From the NCBI RefSeq assembly GCF_001427795.1, contig NZ_LMHJ01000003.1, positions 85,288 through 149,287 of the forward strand: a stretch of DNA of 64,000 nucleotides, read 5' to 3'. Source of the stretch: Nocardioides sp. Root682. Lineage in GTDB: Bacteria > Actinomycetota > Actinomycetes > Propionibacteriales > Nocardioidaceae. Shown here piece by piece: positions 1 to 10,025 of this stretch. A program made the position numbers and the translations under genes. The notes beneath the pieces are model-generated. The model saw only the letters and a program-made list of their open reading frames with translations. It searched no databases and had not been told where the DNA came from. Positions within the stretch are counted from its first letter, which is position 1. Every line of letters begins with the position of its first letter.

Positions 1-380
1 GGCGCCAACCTGCCCTCGACCACGGACTTGTAGATGTTGGGGAGCCGCCAGGCGCACTCGATGATCCGTCCGACGTAGGCACGTCCCCCGTCAGGTGAGC
101 GGCCGAGCACGGCGATGAGTTCCATCAGGTGGAACTCCGACACCAGCGGTGCACCGTCGCCGGCGATCGGGACACCGGTGTCGATGACACCGTCGATGAT
201 GGTCGCGGCCTGCTCCGGGGTGGTGACGGTGTGCTGGTCGGCCCAGGTCACCAGGTCGGTCCAATCCTCGACCAGTGACTCCTCGCGTGCCTTCACGCGA
301 CCGCTGAGCCGGGACAGCAGCGTGCCGGCCGGGCGGCTCTCGTGCCGTCCGGTCAGGTTGTTGCTGTTCCCCTGGCCCAT
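1..380 (-). CDS. DUF222 (13E12-family) HNH endonuclease, N-terminal part, runs off the left edge
   Basis: Only the first ~126 codons are in the window. Reading leftward from the ATG at 378-380, the protein has LVTWADQHTV, then PLVSEFHLMELIAVLG, GRAYVGRIIECAWRLPN and IYKSVVEGRLAP, which is the usual DUF222 N-terminal helical region of actinobacterial HNH proteins. The HNH nuclease motif would lie beyond position 1 and cannot be checked. These proteins are multicopy in Nocardioides-type genomes and their role is poorly defined. The gene is followed upstream by the palindromic repeats at 475-560. No clear Shine-Dalgarno is seen in front of the chosen ATG. Confidence 0.75.
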   Translation of the reverse strand, partial: MGQGNSNNLTGRHESRPAGTLLSRLSGRVKAREESLVEDWTDLVTWADQHTVTTPEQAATIIDGVIDTGVPIAGDGAPLVSEFHLMELIAVLGRSPDGGRAYVGRIIECAWRLPNIYKSVVEGRLA

Positions 381-474
381 ACCTGTATTGGATCATGAGG
401 TGGCGACACAACCACGGCCCGGAAACCCGCCTGTGGACAGGGGAAAGTCGTCTGCGCACCTGTGGACAGTTGAT

Positions 475-560
475 GGTCTCGAGACGGTTGCTGCGCAACC
501 TCCTCGACCAACGGGGCGTCTCGATACGCGGCTCGCTGGCGCTCCCCGCTACTCGACGAC
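475..560. repeat. Two adjacent imperfect palindromic repeat units
   Basis: Unit 1 (475-509) folds as GGTC..CGAG..GGTTGC-tgc-GCAACC..CTCG..CC. Unit 2 (518-560) starts GTCTCGATACGCGG and ends CCGCTACTCGACGACC, again with matching arms. They fill most of the 218-bp gap between the DUF222/HNH gene and the macro-domain gene. Their look is that of REP-like elements scattered through Nocardioidaceae genomes. That is my recollection and is not verified here. They may act as a transcription terminator or as a small mobile palindrome. Confidence 0.55.
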
Positions 561-598
561 CTTCGCTGCGTGTCGGGGTGACGTGGCAGTCTCGGCAC

Positions 599-1090
599 AT
601 GGAGATCGAGGTCGTCGAGGGTGACATCGCCCAGCAGCAGGTCGATGCGGTCGTCAACGCCGCCAACAACCGGATGCGCGGGGGTGGCGGGGTGGACGGA
701 GCCATCCATGCCGCGGGCGGCCCCGAGGTCCTCGCCGACTGCATCCGCCGGTTCCCTGATGGCCTGGCCACCGGCGACGCGGGGTGGACGACTGCCGGCG
801 CAATGCCCGCGCAGTGGGTGATCCACGTGGTCGGGCCGAACCGCAACGCCGGCCAGACCGACCGGTCCCTCCTCACGTCCTGCTACCGCCGGGCGCTCGA
901 GGTCGCCGACGAGCTCGGGGCGCGTTCTGTCGCCTTCCCGTTGATCAGCGCCGGCGTCTACGGCTGGCCCAAGGAGGACGCCGTGGACGCGGCCTTGGAG
1001 ACCCTGCGCGGCACCCCCACGCAGGTGGAAAAGGCAACACTCGTGGCGTTCGGGAGGTCGTCGTACGACCTGATCGTGAGCCGCCTCTGA
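599..1090 (+). CDS. Macro-domain protein (O-acetyl-ADP-ribose deacetylase type)
   Basis: A 163-residue single-domain macro protein. The ADP-ribose-binding signature is near the N-terminus: VVNAANNRMRGGGGVDGAIH, with the second glycine-rich loop ISAGVYGWP near residue 120. Proteins of this size and layout (YmdB type) hydrolyse O-acetyl-ADP-ribose or remove ADP-ribose from protein in the cytoplasm. The reading frame stays open upstream to 395, but that stretch is the palindromic repeat region. The start MEIEVVEGDIAQQ at 599 aligns with the family's usual beginning. No SD is evident. It stands alone on the + strand. Family assignment is firm; the substrate is inferred. Confidence 0.88.
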   Translation: MEIEVVEGDIAQQQVDAVVNAANNRMRGGGGVDGAIHAAGGPEVLADCIRRFPDGLATGDAGWTTAGAMPAQWVIHVVGPNRNAGQTDRSLLTSCYRRALEVADELGARSVAFPLISAGVYGWPKEDAVDAALETLRGTPTQVEKATLVAFGRSSYDLIVSRL

Positions 1091-1199
1091 CGGTCGGACC
1101 CGGGACAAGGTCCCGATTCTGGTGACCGATCGTCACTCCTGAGTGGTCGGCGTCGTTGTTCAGCTACCGAACCCCCGGTACCGCTGAAAGGAGACGACC

Positions 1200-1463
1200 A
1201 TGCCGTTCGAGCTCACCTCCGCGTTCCTCCTGATGGTCCTCGCGTGCTTCTGCGCCGTCTCGCTCATGCGGCCCGCTGCGCGGGTCCAGGTGGCCGGTCC
1301 GGACGTCGAGGAGTGGCGCTCCGCCGCCCTCGAGCACTTCCACCAGCACAAGGTCCTCGAGCGCACCGTCGCCGAGGTCCTCGCGACGCCCGGCGCCGTC
1401 TCCGGCCGGGCCCGCACCGAGCTGACCGCGGCTGTCGGCCTGAGGGTCGACACCTTCGCCTGA
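1200..1463 (+). CDS. Small membrane-anchored hypothetical protein
   Basis: An 87-residue protein with one N-terminal hydrophobic segment (about residues 7-23, SAFLLMVLACFCAVSLM). A charged helical region with EEWRSAALEHFHQHKVLERTVAEVL follows. The start is well supported by GAAAGGAG eight bases upstream of the ATG. I do not recognise a family. The form suggests a single-pass inner-membrane protein with a short cytoplasmic tail. It ends just before a strong hairpin shared with the convergent serC gene. Confidence 0.6.
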   Translation: MPFELTSAFLLMVLACFCAVSLMRPAARVQVAGPDVEEWRSAALEHFHQHKVLERTVAEVLATPGAVSGRARTELTAAVGLRVDTFA

Positions 1464-1468
1464 CTCCC

Positions 1469-1519
1469 AAAACGACTGCAGGTCATCTCCGCGTGGGGGA
1501 GATGACCTGCAGTCGTTTT
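1469..1519. terminator. Bidirectional hairpin terminator between convergent genes
   Basis: A perfect 22-bp inverted repeat (1469-1490 against 1498-1519) with a 7-base loop. It begins with AAAA and ends with TTTTT, so each direction of transcription gives a stem followed by U residues. It lies between the small membrane protein (+) and serC (-) and can serve both. Confidence 0.85.
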
Positions 1520-1542
1520 TCAGCGCTGCGACATCTGCTGCG

Positions 1543-2769
<1,227 letters not shown>

Positions 2770-2771
2770 TC

Positions 2772-3257
2772 ATGGACCACGAACTCGAGTTGCGCCCGGT
2801 CGCCTACGACCATCCCGATGCCATCGCACTGGTCGCGCGGGTCCAGCTCGAGTACGCCGAGCGTTACGGCTCACCGGACGGCGGACACGCGGACCCTCGA
2901 GAGTTCGACGCCCCGGACGGCCTCTTCCTCGTCGGGTACGACGACCGCCAGACGCCGGTCGTGACCGGCGCCTGGCGGCGATCCCCCGAGCAGGCCCTCG
3001 GCGGCACCAGCGCAGTGGAGCTGAAACGGATGTACGTCGTCCCCGAGGCCCGCGGCCGCGGCTTCGCCCGACGCATCCTCGCCGAGCTGGAGCGGACCGC
3101 CTCCGCAGCCGGTGCCGACGTCGTCGTGCTCGGGACCGGGCTGATGCAACCGGAGGCGATCGCGCTCTACCTCAGCGCGGGCTACGTCGAGATCCCGGTG
3201 TTCGGGTTCTACGCCGGCCACGAGCTGGCCCGGTCCTACGGCAAGCGGCTCACGTGA
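2772..3257 (+). CDS. GNAT family N-acetyltransferase
   Basis: A 161-residue single-domain GNAT protein. The acetyl-CoA-binding motif A is visible as LKRMYVVPEARGRGFARRIL (around residues 77-96), followed by AIALYLSAGYVEIPVFGFY, the usual C-terminal strand-helix. The acceptor substrate cannot be told from sequence. It is divergent from serC and overlaps the ABC permease tail to tail by 8 bases (3250-3257). Confidence 0.85.
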   Translation: MDHELELRPVAYDHPDAIALVARVQLEYAERYGSPDGGHADPREFDAPDGLFLVGYDDRQTPVVTGAWRRSPEQALGGTSAVELKRMYVVPEARGRGFARRILAELERTASAAGADVVVLGTGLMQPEAIALYLSAGYVEIPVFGFYAGHELARSYGKRLT

Positions 3258-4146
3258 CGTCACGGCGTCGTACCAGGGCCAGGCTGAGGAGCATGGCGAG
3301 CACGATGTAGACGGCCACCGTGATCGCTGCCCGGTCGGCCGGGACGGTGTCGAGGACACCCGGCGTCCCGTCACCGGACTCGACGCCCACGATCGAACCG
3401 ATCAGCGACCCGGCCGACGTGCCGGGCAGCACCTCGGTGAGGTTCTCCACCCAGCCGAGGAGCTGGCCGACGCCGCGCAGCAGGTTCTCGACCACCAGGG
3501 CCCAGACCAGGCCGAGGCCGACGGACAGTGCCGGGCCGCGGGCCACCGTGCCGAGCGCGAAGCCGAGCACGGCCCACATCTCCAGGACCAGGAAGCCGGC
3601 ACCGAACGCCTCGGCCACCGAGCCGAAGGACGGCATCACGACGTCCTGCGACTCGCTGGCGGTGATCACCAGCGAGATCCCCAGGTCGAAGCCGAGCGTC
3701 ACCACGAGGGTGCCCACGACGATGACCGTGAGCGCAGTGACCGAGCCGATCACGGCCGGGCCGCGGCGCACGCCCTGGGAGAACAGCGTCTTCCAGGTGC
3801 CCCAGCCGTAGCCGTTGCCGGCGACGAGCGCTCCGAGCACCATCATCAGCGCTCCACCGAACATCGGCATGCCCTGCAGGAAGACATCGGGTACGGCGTC
3901 CGGCAGCATCCGCGCGAGCTGCTCGGCCTGCGTGGTGCCCTCGTCGGCGAACCCGGGGTCGCCGCTCGTGTAGGACAGGTAGGTGAACAGGTAGCCGAAC
4001 ATCAGGCTCAGGGCGAGCCAGGCGCCCAACGTGATCCACACGGCGGGCCAGGCGCGCAGGCGCATCAGCTCCGCACGGGTGCTGTGCAGGGTCGCCGTCA
4101 GCAGGCCCGTCGGTGCGGGCCGGGCGGTCGTGGTCGTCGTACTCAT
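3250..4146 (-). CDS. ABC-2 type exporter, membrane permease subunit
   Basis: A 298-residue protein with about six hydrophobic segments: near residues 35-57, 95-112, 130-155, 175-198, 202-222 and 273-291. The N-terminus MSTTTTTARPAP is cytoplasmic. It matches the ABC-2/NatB-like permease layout with a large extracytoplasmic loop after the first segment. Its ATG overlaps the stop of the upstream ATPase gene by 4 bases (4143-4146), so the two are translationally coupled. The exported substrate is unknown. The adjacent divergent two-component system makes a stress- or drug-responsive pump plausible, as with DesK/LiaSR-linked exporters. Confidence 0.85.
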   Translation of the reverse strand: MSTTTTTARPAPTGLLTATLHSTRAELMRLRAWPAVWITLGAWLALSLMFGYLFTYLSYTSGDPGFADEGTTQAEQLARMLPDAVPDVFLQGMPMFGGALMMVLGALVAGNGYGWGTWKTLFSQGVRRGPAVIGSVTALTVIVVGTLVVTLGFDLGISLVITASESQDVVMPSFGSVAEAFGAGFLVLEMWAVLGFALGTVARGPALSVGLGLVWALVVENLLRGVGQLLGWVENLTEVLPGTSAGSLIGSIVGVESGDGTPGVLDTVPADRAAITVAVYIVLAMLLSLALVRRRDVT

Positions 4147-5072
4147 GACACGTGCTCCTTGGCAGTGGTGGTGCTGGACGTCATCTCGAAGAAGACCTCT
4201 TCGAGGCTGCGCTCGGCAGCGGTGATCTCGTGGACGTCGGCGCCGGCGGTGACGAGCGCGCGGACCACGTCGGGTGCCCGGTCGGGGGAGAGGCTGAGCA
4301 GCAGTGCTCCGTCGTCGGTACGACGCACGCCGTCGTCGCCGGCGAGGCGCATGGCGACGGCCAGGGCGTCGGCCTCCGGCGTGGCCCGGACCCGCAGTGA
4401 GATGCCGCCGCGGAGGTCGGCGACGGTGGACTCCCGAAGGAGGCGCCCGCCGTTGATGACGCCGACCCGGTGGCAGATCTCCTGCACCTCGGCCAGCAGG
4501 TGGCTGGAGAGCAGGACGGTCTGGCCCCCGCGGGCGAGCTCGACGATGAGGGCCCGCATGTCGGCCATGCCGGCCGGGTCGAGGCCGTTGGTCGGCTCGT
4601 CGAGGATGATCAGCTCGGGGTTGCCCATCAGGGCGGCCGCGACGCCGAGGCGCTGCTTCATGCCCAGTGAGTAGCCCTTGAACCTGTCCTCGCCTCGGTC
4701 GACCAGGTCGACCCGCTCGAGGACCCGCTCGACCTCGGTCTCGTCGAAGCCGCGCTGGCGGGCCAGCACGCGCAGGTTGCCGCGGCCGGACAGGTAGGGG
4801 TAGAAGCCGGGGCCCTCGATCAGGGCGCCCACGGACGTCGAGCCGTGGGGCTTGTCGGAGGGGCGGCCCAGGATGGTGGCCGATCCGGACGTGGGCCGGA
4901 TCAGGCCCAGCATCATCCGCAGCGTGGTCGTCTTGCCGGCCCCGTTCGGGCCCAGGAAGCCGTAGACCTCGCCGCGCTGCACGGTCATGCTGACGCCGTC
5001 GACGGCGAGTCGGTCGCCGTACCGCTTGGTCAGCGCTTCGGTGGTGACCACCGGGTCAAGGTTCTGGTCCAT
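4143..5072 (-). CDS. ABC transporter ATP-binding subunit
   Basis: A 309-residue ATPase of the DrrA/NatA type. Walker A is GPNGAGKTTT, the signature is YSLGMKQRLGVA and Walker B is LIILDEPTNGLDPAG. A ~90-residue C-terminal extension is typical of this class. The frame is open upstream to 5219. That extension is arginine-rich nonsense overlapping the divergent kinase gene, so I start at ATG 5072 (MDQNLDPVVTTEALTKRYG). It forms an operon with the downstream permease. The divergent promoter region toward the kinase is only about 130 bp. Confidence 0.92.
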   Translation of the reverse strand: MDQNLDPVVTTEALTKRYGDRLAVDGVSMTVQRGEVYGFLGPNGAGKTTTLRMMLGLIRPTSGSATILGRPSDKPHGSTSVGALIEGPGFYPYLSGRGNLRVLARQRGFDETEVERVLERVDLVDRGEDRFKGYSLGMKQRLGVAAALMGNPELIILDEPTNGLDPAGMADMRALIVELARGGQTVLLSSHLLAEVQEICHRVGVINGGRLLRESTVADLRGGISLRVRATPEADALAVAMRLAGDDGVRRTDDGALLLSLSPDRAPDVVRALVTAGADVHEITAAERSLEEVFFEMTSSTTTAKEHVS

Positions 5073-5203
5073 GGCTCCCAGCCTGCGGTGTGGAAGCCGT
5101 CCGCGCGTCCGCTGCGAGGCGGTCGCTGCGTACGCAGTTATGCGTACGACGGCGCTGCCTGTCGTCGTACGACGGCGGGGGCCGATCCCTCTAGCCTCGG
5201 ACC

Positions 5204-6334
5204 ATGACCACTGTGCCATCGGGGCCCACGCCTGCCCTCACCGCGAGCCTGCGGGTGTGGCCGTGGGTCCTCACGGCGCTGCTGGTGGTGGGGACGGCCG
5301 CAGCGAACCATGCCGTCGGCTCTCCCTCGCCCGCGATCCTCGGCGTCCTGCTGGCCACGGCCGCGATGCTGCCGACGGTGTTGCCGGGGCTCGGGAGTCG
5401 CTGGGGCGTGCCGGTCGGTGCCCTGCTGCTGACGGCGGGTGCGTTCACCGGCGCCTACTTCGCGTGCGGCTACGCCGACGGCCCGATCTTCCTGGCCCTG
5501 CCGGCCGTCACGTTCGTGGTCGCGATCAGCACGCCGGTGGCGCAGTGGATCCGGTGGGCGGTTCCCGCGCTGGTGCTCGTCGCGCTCGGTCTCGCCGGTC
5601 GCTACGTGTGGTGGGAGCCGGACGCCGGTCACCAGCACTTCTGGCAGGCCGTGGGTGCGGTGGCCGTCGTCGCCGCGACCGGTGCGATCGCCACGGCGGC
5701 CCGCAGCCGGATGGAAGCCCATGCGGAGCGGGCGGGGCGTGCCGCGACCGAGGAGCGGCTCCGGATGGCCCAGGACCTGCACGACGGCGTCGGCCACGGG
5801 CTGGCCGTGATCGCCATGCAGGCCGGTGTCGCGCTGCACGTCCTCGACCGCGACCCCGCTGCGGCGCGAGAGAGCCTGGAGGCGATCCGGTCGACCGCGC
5901 GGGAAGCGCTGGACGCGTTGCGGTCCGAGCTGGCCAGCATCGCGGGGGAGCCGGCTCCACGCCGCCCGGCCGCTGGCGTCGAAGCGATCCCCGCACTGGT
6001 CGAGCGGGTGCGTTCGGCCGGACTGGTGGTCGAGGTCATCGGCGACCCGGGTGACCTGCCGTCGGCCTCTGGAGAGGCGGCGTACGGCGTCGTGCAGGAA
6101 GCCCTGACCAATGTGCTGCGGCACGCGGGAGCGAGCGCCGCGCAGGTCCGCTGGGAGCGGCGTGGGGACCTGGTCGTGGTCATGGTCAGCGATGACGGGC
6201 GCGGCGGCGCGGTGCAGGATGAAGGCATGGGCATCGGTGGCATGCGGACCCGGGTCGAGGGGATCGGCGGCACGTTCCGCGCGGGTCCCGGTGCGCGGGG
6301 CGGCTTCGAGGTCGTCGCGGAGCTGCCCGCATGA
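5204..6334 (+). CDS. Sensor histidine kinase, DesK/NarL-type (HisKA_3)
   Basis: A 376-residue membrane kinase. Residues 1-165 contain five or six hydrophobic segments with no large sensor domain, suggesting that it senses within or near the membrane. HisKA_3 follows: EERLRMAQDLHDGVGHGLAV, with phosphoacceptor His193. The HATPase_c domain has an N box (VVQEALTNVLRHAG) and a G box (GMGIGGMRTRVEGIGG). The cognate regulator follows with a 4-base ATGA overlap. It is divergent from the ABC-2 exporter, which is the likely target. Confidence 0.93.
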   Translation: MTTVPSGPTPALTASLRVWPWVLTALLVVGTAAANHAVGSPSPAILGVLLATAAMLPTVLPGLGSRWGVPVGALLLTAGAFTGAYFACGYADGPIFLALPAVTFVVAISTPVAQWIRWAVPALVLVALGLAGRYVWWEPDAGHQHFWQAVGAVAVVAATGAIATAARSRMEAHAERAGRAATEERLRMAQDLHDGVGHGLAVIAMQAGVALHVLDRDPAAARESLEAIRSTAREALDALRSELASIAGEPAPRRPAAGVEAIPALVERVRSAGLVVEVIGDPGDLPSASGEAAYGVVQEALTNVLRHAGASAAQVRWERRGDLVVVMVSDDGRGGAVQDEGMGIGGMRTRVEGIGGTFRAGPGARGGFEVVAELPA

Positions 6335-6990
6335 GTACGCCGATTCGCGTCGCGCTCGTCGACGACCAGCCGCTGGTGCGGATGGGCCTCGCGACGCTGA
6401 TCAGCTCCGAGCCCGACCTGGAGCTGGTGGGTGAGGCGGCGGACGGTCGTGAGGGCCTGGCTCTCCTGCGCCGCACGCTGCCGGACGTCGTGCTCTGCGA
6501 CATCCGGATGCCGGTGCTCGACGGGCTCTCGCTGCTGGCGGAGGTCGGCGCGGACCCTGCCCTCGCGGGGGTCAAGGTGGTCATGTTGACCACCTTCGAG
6601 CTGGACGAGTACGTCTTCGAGGCGCTGCGCAACGGCGCCAGCGGCTTCCTGCTCAAGGACGCGGAACCGACGGCCCTGCTCGACGCGATCAGAGTCGTCG
6701 CCGAGGGCGGCTCACTGCTGGCCCCCTCCGTCACCCGCCGCGTGATCGAGCACTTCGGTGCGAGCCGGCCCGAACGCGTGCACCCGCGCCTCGGTGACCT
6801 GACCGAGCGCGAGCGCGAGATCCTGGGCTGGGTCGCCACCGGGCGCTCCAACGCCGAGATCGCGGCCGAGCTCGTGGTCAGCCCGGACACCGTGCGCACC
6901 CATGTCAGCCGCGCGATGGTGAAGCTGCAGGCCCGCGACCGCGCCCAGCTCGTGGTGTTCGCGATCGAGTCGGGACTGCGCCGGGCGTGA
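6331..6990 (+). CDS. NarL/LuxR-family response regulator
   Basis: A 219-residue two-domain regulator. The receiver domain has acidic pair DD at 11-12, phosphoacceptor Asp57 in VVLCDIRMPVLDG, and Lys near 109 in FLLKDAEP. The C-terminal LuxR-type HTH begins LTEREREILGWVATGRSNAE and continues VSPDTVRTHVSRAMVKL. It is co-transcribed with the kinase upstream. The probable target is the divergent ABC exporter pair or its own operon. No operator repeat could be assigned. Confidence 0.93.
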   Translation: MSTPIRVALVDDQPLVRMGLATLISSEPDLELVGEAADGREGLALLRRTLPDVVLCDIRMPVLDGLSLLAEVGADPALAGVKVVMLTTFELDEYVFEALRNGASGFLLKDAEPTALLDAIRVVAEGGSLLAPSVTRRVIEHFGASRPERVHPRLGDLTEREREILGWVATGRSNAEIAAELVVSPDTVRTHVSRAMVKLQARDRAQLVVFAIESGLRRA

Positions 6991-7007
6991 CCCCACGGGT
7001 CAGCTGG

Positions 7008-8732
7008 TCAGGCGCCGCAGGGTGTGGACGCCAGGGCCGCGGAGGTGTCGAGCACACCGCCGAGGCTGAGGGTCCGCAGCAGACCCGGTCCTCCCGGTCG
7101 CCCCCACCAGTTGTGACGGGCGGAGACGTCGTACCGCAGCACGTCGGCCGCCAGCAGTCCTCCGACCAGGCAGTTCTGCCCCACGCTGCCGAGCGGTCCG
7201 CCGCCGATGTCGATGACATGGGCGCGCGTCGTACCCAGGTTCTCCGCAGAGAAGTCGGCGATGCCCGAGCCCAGCCCACCGGCCCGCGAGAGGTCGGTGC
7301 GCTGCACCTTGACCGACAGCTTCTCGAGCGCGGTGAAGTTGCGGACGCCGATGTTGGCGCCGCGGTTGTCGGTGATCGTCGATCCGTCGACCGTGGCGGT
7401 GATCTCCGTGGTCGGCCCCTTGCCGTTGACGACGTTGCTGCCAAGGGACAGCCCGTTGTTCGCGCAGCGCCGCAGCACGCTGTCGCGCACGGCCAGCCGG
7501 ATGGTGTTGCGTGCCCCGAGGCTCCCCGCGAGCACGCAGTCCCCGTTGTTGAACGGGAGCAGGACGGTGTTCCCGATGCCCCTCGAACGCTCGGCGGTCA
7601 CCCGTTCGAGCGTCATCGTCATCAGGGCGTCCGTGCCGAGGCCGCCGTGCTCGATGACGTCGCCGGGGGAGCCGGAGAAGGAGCTGTCCTGCACCAGCAC
7701 GTCGAGCCGCGCCCCGGACCCCATGGTGACCGCTTCGAGGCCGTTCGCCGAGAAGCCGCCCCAGCCGTGCTCGTTCGTGTACGCGTTGTGGGTGACCGTC
7801 GCCGTCAGCTGGGCGGGGCCGACCGCGTTGAGGAAGACGCCCTCGGAGTCGGCGCCCTCGACTGCGAGGTTGAGGTCGTCGGGGTTGCCGAGCAGTGCCT
7901 GCGTGTTGCGGTGCAGGAGGCCCCGGAGCCGGGCGGCGTCGCGTGCCTGGAGGCCGATGGCAAGCACCGACCGGAAGTCCTTGCCCTGACGCAGGGAGTG
8001 GATGGTGTTGTCGGTGATGGTCGCCGTACCGGTGGCCGTGCCGGACAGCCGTACGTCGATGCCGTCGCCACACATCGCGTCGTGCACCAGGTTCCCGGTG
8101 ATGCTAACGGCGATGTCCTGCCGGCTGGAGGCGTCGACCATCAGGCCGGCCCAGCCGTTCTGGAGCCCGTTCGCGATGGGGATGCCGATGCCGGGCAGGT
8201 TCGTGGGGGCCATGAACGGCGGGATCAGGTAGCCGTCGATGCAGTCGGCGTTCTGGCCGGAGACGTCGTTGCCGGTGATGTGCACGTCGGTGACGTCGAC
8301 GCCGTAGACGGCGCCCCGACGCGCGTCGGTGATGCGCAGGTTGGCGACCGTGGCCCCGTCGGCAAGACGGACGGCGTCACCCGACAACCGGGTGGTCGTG
8401 TTGGTGAGCCGAGCGGCCGTCGTACCGGCCGTCAACGCCGAGGGACCGGAGCCCTGGAGGGTCTGCCCGGGCTTGAGCTGGATGCCGCCGTCCAGGACTC
8501 CGTCCGCTGGCAGCACGACGATGGTGTCACCGGCGTGCGAGGCGCTCTCCACCTGCGCGAGCGAGCCGAACGGACGGTCGGCGGTGCCGGTGATGGTCGT
8601 GGCGCCCGCCTTGACGTACCAGGTGTCCACGGCCGACGCGGCCGGGCCGGCACTCATCCAGCCGCTGACCAGCAGGCCCGTCGTCAGGACACCGGCTGCG
8701 GCGGACGCACCAGCTGCCCGGAGCCTGCTCAC
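7008..8732 (-). CDS. Secreted right-handed beta-helix (pectate-lyase-like fold) protein
   Basis: A 574-residue protein with a signal peptide (about residues 1-34, ending GPAASA before VDTWYVKAG). Next come short repeated strands rich in N, T, G and D: SLAQVESASHAGDTIVVLPADGV, then many TITDNTIH-, VTHNAYTNEHGWGG- and STITDNRGANIGVRNF-like turns. That is the look of a parallel beta-helix such as pectate lyases and NosD-like proteins. Catalytic residues cannot be assigned, so its activity on a polysaccharide is only possible. Its start overlaps the stop of the upstream lipase gene by 4 bases, which implies co-expression and co-secretion. Confidence 0.75.
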   Translation of the reverse strand: MSRLRAAGASAAAGVLTTGLLVSGWMSAGPAASAVDTWYVKAGATTITGTADRPFGSLAQVESASHAGDTIVVLPADGVLDGGIQLKPGQTLQGSGPSALTAGTTAARLTNTTTRLSGDAVRLADGATVANLRITDARRGAVYGVDVTDVHITGNDVSGQNADCIDGYLIPPFMAPTNLPGIGIPIANGLQNGWAGLMVDASSRQDIAVSITGNLVHDAMCGDGIDVRLSGTATGTATITDNTIHSLRQGKDFRSVLAIGLQARDAARLRGLLHRNTQALLGNPDDLNLAVEGADSEGVFLNAVGPAQLTATVTHNAYTNEHGWGGFSANGLEAVTMGSGARLDVLVQDSSFSGSPGDVIEHGGLGTDALMTMTLERVTAERSRGIGNTVLLPFNNGDCVLAGSLGARNTIRLAVRDSVLRRCANNGLSLGSNVVNGKGPTTEITATVDGSTITDNRGANIGVRNFTALEKLSVKVQRTDLSRAGGLGSGIADFSAENLGTTRAHVIDIGGGPLGSVGQNCLVGGLLAADVLRYDVSARHNWWGRPGGPGLLRTLSLGGVLDTSAALASTPCGA

Positions 8733-9967
8733 CGGAGCAGCCCGGCGCAGTTGCTCGGGGCGGGCCTGCCGGCGAACCGGGCGCGGAGATAGCCGATCGC
8801 TCCGGGGATGCCGAGCACGATCTCGGTGAGGTGCTCGCCGAGCAGCTTGACGTCCTGCTGGACGGCGACACCGCCTCTGCAGTAGTTGCGGAGCGCGTCC
8901 TTCGCGGGACCGATCGGGGCGAATTCGTCGAGGAGGGTGTGGTACTCGTACACCGGTGCGGTCGGCGTCCCGGCGCGATGGCGCGGGCTGTTCTCGCGCA
9001 GCATCGCGGCCACGGCCGGGGTGTCGAGGGCGTTCGGGACGCTCTCGATGTCACGCATCCGCAGGAACGGGCGCCGCGGAACGGCGTCGAAGAGGCAGTC
9101 GTCCTTCATGGTCGCGAACAGCTGCTGACCGAGCGGGTTGAGGTACTGCTGGATGCCGATCTCGGGATAGGCCCGGTCGAGGCCGTGCATGCCCATCGGG
9201 ATGGCGCCGCCCGCGATGCTGCCGTCGAACGCGTCGATCGTCGCCCGCACGTCGCCGAGCAGCCCACCGAGGGCCACGGCGCGCAGCGGCAGCTCCGGGG
9301 CGTAGGAACCCTGGAGCTGTGCCGCGTTGGCAGTGGCGAAGGCCCCGCCCGAGTAGCCCCAGATCGCCAGGGGTGCGTCCTGCAGCCCGGCCGCGGCGAA
9401 CTGCCGGGCCGCGCGGAGCCCGTCGAGGACCGCCTTGGCGGCGACGTCGGCGACGAGGAACTGGGACTGCATGCCTTCGTAGTCCGGCACCGACACTGCC
9501 CAGCCCTGGAGGAGGGCAGTGACGATGATCGGCGTCTCCGAGTAGGAACCGGTCAGGCCGCCCTGGCCACCGGCCGTCAGGGCGTACGACGGTGCGCAGC
9601 GGGTGGAGACGCCGTCCTCCGCGGTCTGGTAGGAGACCAGGGGACGCGTGCCCGGGCCGCTCCACGGAGCCGCCGGCACGATCACGGTCGTGACGGTCAC
9701 CGTCGGGGTCCCGACGCGGTCGGAGGTCCGGTAGACGAGCTGCCACGCGGCGGCGGGCACGGGCAGCTCGAACGCCTTGACCTGGACCTTCCGTGACGCG
9801 ATCACCTGGCCCGGTCGGTACGACGCCAGGTCGGCCGGCGCTGCGAAGAACGGGTCGTCCTCGGGGAGGGGCACGGGTGCGGGCCCGGCGGTGGCGGCAG
9901 GGGCGAGCAACACGACAGCGATGAGAACCGCGAGCAGTCCACAAAGCGAAACGATCATCTTTCGCAT
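8729..9967 (-). CDS. Secreted lipase of the secretory-lipase (LIP) family
   Basis: A 412-residue alpha/beta-hydrolase with a cleavable signal peptide (residues 1-27, VVLLAPAATA). The order of motifs matches the LIP family (PF03583): FYxAPADLASYRPGQVIASR-like start, LVSYQTAEDG, GWAVSVPDYEG, the nucleophile elbow GYSGG with Ser206, and a C-terminal His in LLGEHLTEIV. The enzyme would hydrolyse lipids or esters outside the cell. It sits between a TetR regulator (58 bases upstream) and the beta-helix protein (4-base overlap). The three probably form one unit. Confidence 0.85.
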   Translation of the reverse strand: MRKMIVSLCGLLAVLIAVVLLAPAATAGPAPVPLPEDDPFFAAPADLASYRPGQVIASRKVQVKAFELPVPAAAWQLVYRTSDRVGTPTVTVTTVIVPAAPWSGPGTRPLVSYQTAEDGVSTRCAPSYALTAGGQGGLTGSYSETPIIVTALLQGWAVSVPDYEGMQSQFLVADVAAKAVLDGLRAARQFAAAGLQDAPLAIWGYSGGAFATANAAQLQGSYAPELPLRAVALGGLLGDVRATIDAFDGSIAGGAIPMGMHGLDRAYPEIGIQQYLNPLGQQLFATMKDDCLFDAVPRRPFLRMRDIESVPNALDTPAVAAMLRENSPRHRAGTPTAPVYEYHTLLDEFAPIGPAKDALRNYCRGGVAVQQDVKLLGEHLTEIVLGIPGAIGYLRARFAGRPAPSNCAGLLR

Positions 9968-10025
9968 GAGCGGAGCGTAGGCGGCTCCGGCGCAAGCAGC
10001 CAGACACCTTTTCAGATGGAGCCCG

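Noticed and set aside
432..469. Two TGTGGACAG words resembling DnaA boxes
   Set aside because: Only two imperfect boxes, no AT-rich unwinding region and no dnaA/dnaN nearby, so not an origin.
4143..5219. Longer N-terminus for the ABC ATPase (start 5219)
   Set aside because: The 49 extra residues are Arg-rich, unlike the family, and overlap the divergent kinase start; ATG 5072 fits.
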